Below are positions 33,644 to 35,883 of a stretch of DNA of 35,883 bases, piece after piece. The first letter of the stretch is position 1, and each line of letters begins with the position of its first letter. The stretch is taken from NCBI GenBank assembly GCA_944320855.1, contig CALUJF010000029.1, positions 1-35,883 on the forward strand. The letters are read 5' to 3'. The notes under the pieces are model-generated. The model saw only the letters and a program-made list of their open reading frames with translations, was not told the DNA's origin and searched no databases. The stretch is from an uncultured Phocaeicola sp. (GTDB lineage: Bacteria; Bacteroidota; Bacteroidia; Bacteroidales; Bacteroidaceae). A program made the translations under genes and the position numbers.

Positions 33644-33651
33644 TATCTTTG
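33644..33651 (+). promoter_or_regulatory. -7 box of the M64 peptidase gene
   Basis: TATCTTTG, 56 bases before the ATG at 33708. A GTG frame start at 33651 falls in this box and is therefore not the real start. TTCG at 33619-33622 could be a -33 with one mismatch. Confidence 0.6.
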
Positions 33652-33707
33652 TGACAGATAGTTTATTTTTTTATATATATTATACACAAAACCACATTTT
33701 AATTATT

Positions 33708-34994
33708 ATGACAAAAGCTTTTTTATCATTTTTCTTAGGATGCACGCTGTGTTCTTCTGTTAATTCTCAGGAGTTTGAGAACTTTTTCATAGATAAAACA
33801 CTCAGAGTTGACTATTTGTTCACCGGTGATAAAAAAAATCAATATGTCGTATTGGACGAGCTAAAGAGTTTCGATGGTTGGGCCGGCAGAAGAAAGCATC
33901 TCGATGAATTGCCTTTGGCCGGAAACGGACAGATAACCGTGAGGGATAAGGAAACGGGAGTTGTGATTTATAGAAATTCATTTTCAAGTCTTTTTCAGGA
34001 ATGGCTGGGGGAGGCTGAATCGGCAACACTCAGCAAAGGATATGAGAATACATTTCTGATGCCTTTCCCGAAAAAGGAGGCATTGGTTACGGTCGATTTG
34101 TTTAATGCACGACAGGAGGTGTCGGCTTCTTTCACTCATACTGTCAATCCGGACGATATATTGATTAGAAGTACCGGGATTAAGAATGTAACTCCTTATA
34201 AATATCTGATGAACAATGGCTCGCCGGACCAGTGTATCGATGTAGTTATAATGGCCGAAGGTTATACAGAATCAGAAATGGATACGTTCTATCGTGATGC
34301 GCAGAAGGCCTGTGACGCTATTTTCACTCATTCTCCTTTCAAGGAAAACAAGCATCATTTTAATGTACTTGCCGTTGCTTCACAATCCGCTGACAGCGGT
34401 GTAAGCATCCCGAGAAAGAATGAATGGAAATCTACAGCTGTCAGTTCGCATTTTGACACTTTCTATTCTGACAGATATCTGACTTCAAGTAGTGTGAATG
34501 ATATCCATGATTGGCTTGCAGGCATTCCGTACGAACATATCATTATTCTTGCCAATACTGATACTTACGGCGGAGGCGGTATATACAATTCTTTTACTTT
34601 GACTACTGCCCATCATTTTATGTTTGAACCTGTTGTAGTACATGAATTCGGACATAGTTTCGGAGGTTTGGCCGATGAATATGCATACACTGATGCTCCA
34701 TCTCCCCTGTATCCGTATGATGTTGAGCCATGGGAACAGAACATCACTACAATGACGGATTTTGAAAGTAAGTGGAAAGATATGATACCTGAAGGAGTAT
34801 CTGTTCCGACAAAAGTTACTAAGGACAATTATAATTCCTGTGAAGAGGTAGGGGCGTACGAAGGTGCCGGTTACAGTAAGAAGGGTATTTATCGTCCTAC
34901 TCCTGATTGCAGGATGCGAACAAACGAAGCTAAAGCTTTCTGTCCTGTATGTCAAGAAGCTTTACAGCGTCTGATTGATTTTTATACCAAATAA
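33708..34994 (+). CDS. Secreted M64-family zinc peptidase (IgA peptidase M64-like)
   Basis: A 428-residue peptidase M64 protein. A signal peptide (about 1-19, TKAFLSFFLGCTLCSSVNS) is followed by the M64 N-terminal beta domain with LRVDYLFTGD (about 27-36), then the peptidase domain. The zinc motif is HEFGHSFGGLADEY, with His312, Glu313 and His316 and a downstream Asp as the probable third ligand. PDCRMRTNEAKAFCPVC near the C-terminus is the conserved Cys-rich end of the family. The founder of the family, from Clostridium ramosum, cleaves IgA; most Bacteroides homologues have unknown substrates. It is the first gene after its own promoter, and 17 bases follow before the next gene. Confidence 0.92.
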   Translation: MTKAFLSFFLGCTLCSSVNSQEFENFFIDKTLRVDYLFTGDKKNQYVVLDELKSFDGWAGRRKHLDELPLAGNGQITVRDKETGVVIYRNSFSSLFQEWLGEAESATLSKGYENTFLMPFPKKEALVTVDLFNARQEVSASFTHTVNPDDILIRSTGIKNVTPYKYLMNNGSPDQCIDVVIMAEGYTESEMDTFYRDAQKACDAIFTHSPFKENKHHFNVLAVASQSADSGVSIPRKNEWKSTAVSSHFDTFYSDRYLTSSSVNDIHDWLAGIPYEHIIILANTDTYGGGGIYNSFTLTTAHHFMFEPVVVHEFGHSFGGLADEYAYTDAPSPLYPYDVEPWEQNITTMTDFESKWKDMIPEGVSVPTKVTKDNYNSCEEVGAYEGAGYSKKGIYRPTPDCRMRTNEAKAFCPVCQEALQRLIDFYTK

Positions 34995-35011
34995 CCAATA
35001 ATTGAATACAT

Positions 35012-35545
35012 ATGATTAGATTTCTACCTATTAAGACTTCTGACCCACAATATGGGTTTGTTGAAGATTTATTGCATGAATCTTTTCCGGTTGAGGAAAG
35101 GAGGAATGACGATATGCAGAGATACTATACCGATAATAATCCTTTGTTTACACCATATCTGATAACAGATGATGAGGTAAATATCGGTCTGATTACTATT
35201 TGGAAACTTGACGGTTTCTATTATGTCGAGCATCTTGCTACATCGCCTGATGTAAGAAACAGAGGTTACGGTAAGGCTATAATGCAGGCGCTGCAAAGAG
35301 ATTTCAAGGATGCGAGGATTGTGCTTGAAGTAGAACTCCCGGAGGATGAAATGAGTAAACGACGCATAGGATTTTATGAGAGAAACGGATTTAAGGTTTG
35401 TACCAAACCGTATGTTCAGCCGCCATACAGAACGGGTGGAACTCCAATACCTATGCACGTAATGTATTCCGGTGATGAGTCAATAGATGATGTCTTCGAT
35501 ACAATAAAGTCAGAGATACACAGCAAAGTCTATTCTGTACAATAG
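35012..35545 (+). CDS. GNAT family N-acetyltransferase
   Basis: A 177-residue GNAT protein. LHESFPVEERRNDDMQRYY (about 20-38) is the usual alpha1-alpha2 part. The acetyl-CoA loop is VEHLATSPDVRNRGYGKAIMQAL (about 72-94), with RNRGYG as the Q/RxxGxG motif. YERNGFKVC (about 127-135) is motif B. The last 40 residues are a family-typical extension (GGTPIPMHVMYSG). It follows the M64 gene by 17 bases, possibly in one transcript. The acceptor is unknown. Confidence 0.87.
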   Translation: MIRFLPIKTSDPQYGFVEDLLHESFPVEERRNDDMQRYYTDNNPLFTPYLITDDEVNIGLITIWKLDGFYYVEHLATSPDVRNRGYGKAIMQALQRDFKDARIVLEVELPEDEMSKRRIGFYERNGFKVCTKPYVQPPYRTGGTPIPMHVMYSGDESIDDVFDTIKSEIHSKVYSVQ

Positions 35546-35560
35546 TTTCAATAAGAGCAT

Positions 35561-35598
35561 AAAAAAAGAGTTACCCGATTGAGTAACTCTTTTTTTTA
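35561..35598. terminator. Bidirectional terminator
   Basis: GAGTTAC (35568-35574) pairs with GTAACTC (35583-35589), with seven A on the left and eight T on the right. It serves the acetyltransferase gene (+) and the ExbD gene (-). Confidence 0.9.
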
Positions 35599-35614
35599 AT
35601 TTATCAATTTACTA

Positions 35615-35883
35615 TTACTGACGCTGTGTTGCAGAATAGTTGATTTTCAAAGCGTATGCCTGACGAAGAGCCTGTTTAACCTCCTGTACAATACCCATCT
35701 TAGTTTTAGCATCAACTTTCAATGATACTGTCATGAAAGGTTTGTCTTCTTCTTTCATATTTTCACGTTCCTGATAGATATAATCCTGAACTTCATTTGA
35801 TTCAGAGAATTTATCGTTCAGCTGGATACGGTCTGTAGTACCCATTTTCTTTTGGAACTCAGGTAACGGTTTGCCTATGTAGA
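35615..35883 (-). CDS. ExbD/TolR-type biopolymer transport protein, 3' part
   Basis: At least 88 codons of an open frame that enters from the right edge (5' end missing); an ATG at 35845 is internal. The end matches ExbD/TolR proteins of Bacteroidales: NDKFSESNEVQDYIYQER, KPFMTVSLKVDAKTKMGIVQEVKQALRQAYALKINYSA. In the usual protein, an N-terminal membrane helix precedes this periplasmic domain. ExbD forms part of the proton channel that powers TonB. The family assignment is firm; which TonB system it serves is not visible. Confidence 0.8.
   Translation of the reverse strand, partial: YIGKPLPEFQKKMGTTDRIQLNDKFSESNEVQDYIYQERENMKEEDKPFMTVSLKVDAKTKMGIVQEVKQALRQAYALKINYSATQRQ

Noticed and set aside
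33651-33707. GTG start at 33651 for the M64 peptidase
   Set aside because: The GTG is the end of the TATCTTTG -7 box; the extension would also spoil the signal peptide.

Overview
The window looks like chromosomal DNA of a Bacteroidales bacterium, most likely Bacteroidaceae (Bacteroides/Phocaeicola-like). I infer this from Bacteroidetes-type promoters (-7 box TAnnTTTG) in front of many genes, a GldH lipoprotein in a non-photosynthetic gut-type gene set, the order purH - mreBCD - PBP2 - rodA, a phosphate transporter fused to a PhoU-like tail, and A-rich leaders in place of strong Shine-Dalgarno sites. I cannot name the species.

Layout. 1-1.3 kb: a GNAT acetyltransferase and the queuosine enzyme QueH as a short operon, facing an unrecognised membrane-anchored protein. 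2.1-6.3 kb: HflX GTPase, class I fumarase and a BASS-type transporter, separated by unusual intergenic repeats; fumarase is flanked by a 35-bp inverted repeat. 6.3-8.6 kb: PiT-PhoU phosphate transporter (minus strand) with a possible Pho-box-like direct repeat. 8.9-15.3 kb: an IMP cyclohydrolase that lacks the usual second PurH domain, then the rod-shape operon mreB-mreC-mreD-mrdA-rodA with overlapping or nearly touching genes. 15.3-19.5 kb (minus): metF, holB, a PSP1/RicT-like gene and gldH. 19.6-23.2 kb (minus): a secreted PLD-family protein, hisS and a YugP-type membrane zinc peptidase.

23.2-28.0 kb is the accessory part. It holds two sets of the same gene pair: a minus-strand AlbA_2/HATPase_4 (Schlafen-like, RecG-like regulator) gene and a plus-strand AAA/DUF4143 ATPase with a PD-(D/E)xK-like tail. 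The left set is broken (only the C-terminal end of the AlbA-type gene; the ATPase keeps its two ends and has lost its middle). The right set is intact. Upstream of each ATPase lies a tandem array with an exact 33-bp period. The intact one also has an array of four 22-bp degenerate palindromes enclosed by a 9-bp inverted repeat. Both AlbA-type genes carry perfect or near-perfect 12-bp coding repeats just before their C-terminal winged-helix domain. This is the best candidate in the window for an undescribed, repeat-regulated system.

28.1-35.9 kb: housekeeping again. topB overlaps the 3' end of a NOL1/NOP2/Sun RNA methyltransferase gene; thyA-folA form a folate/dTMP operon that diverges from the methyltransferase through a symmetric promoter pair; then an Lrp/AsnC regulator, a secreted M64 peptidase, a second GNAT protein and the 3' part of an ExbD-type gene that runs off the window. 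I saw no tRNA, rRNA, CRISPR array or transposase.
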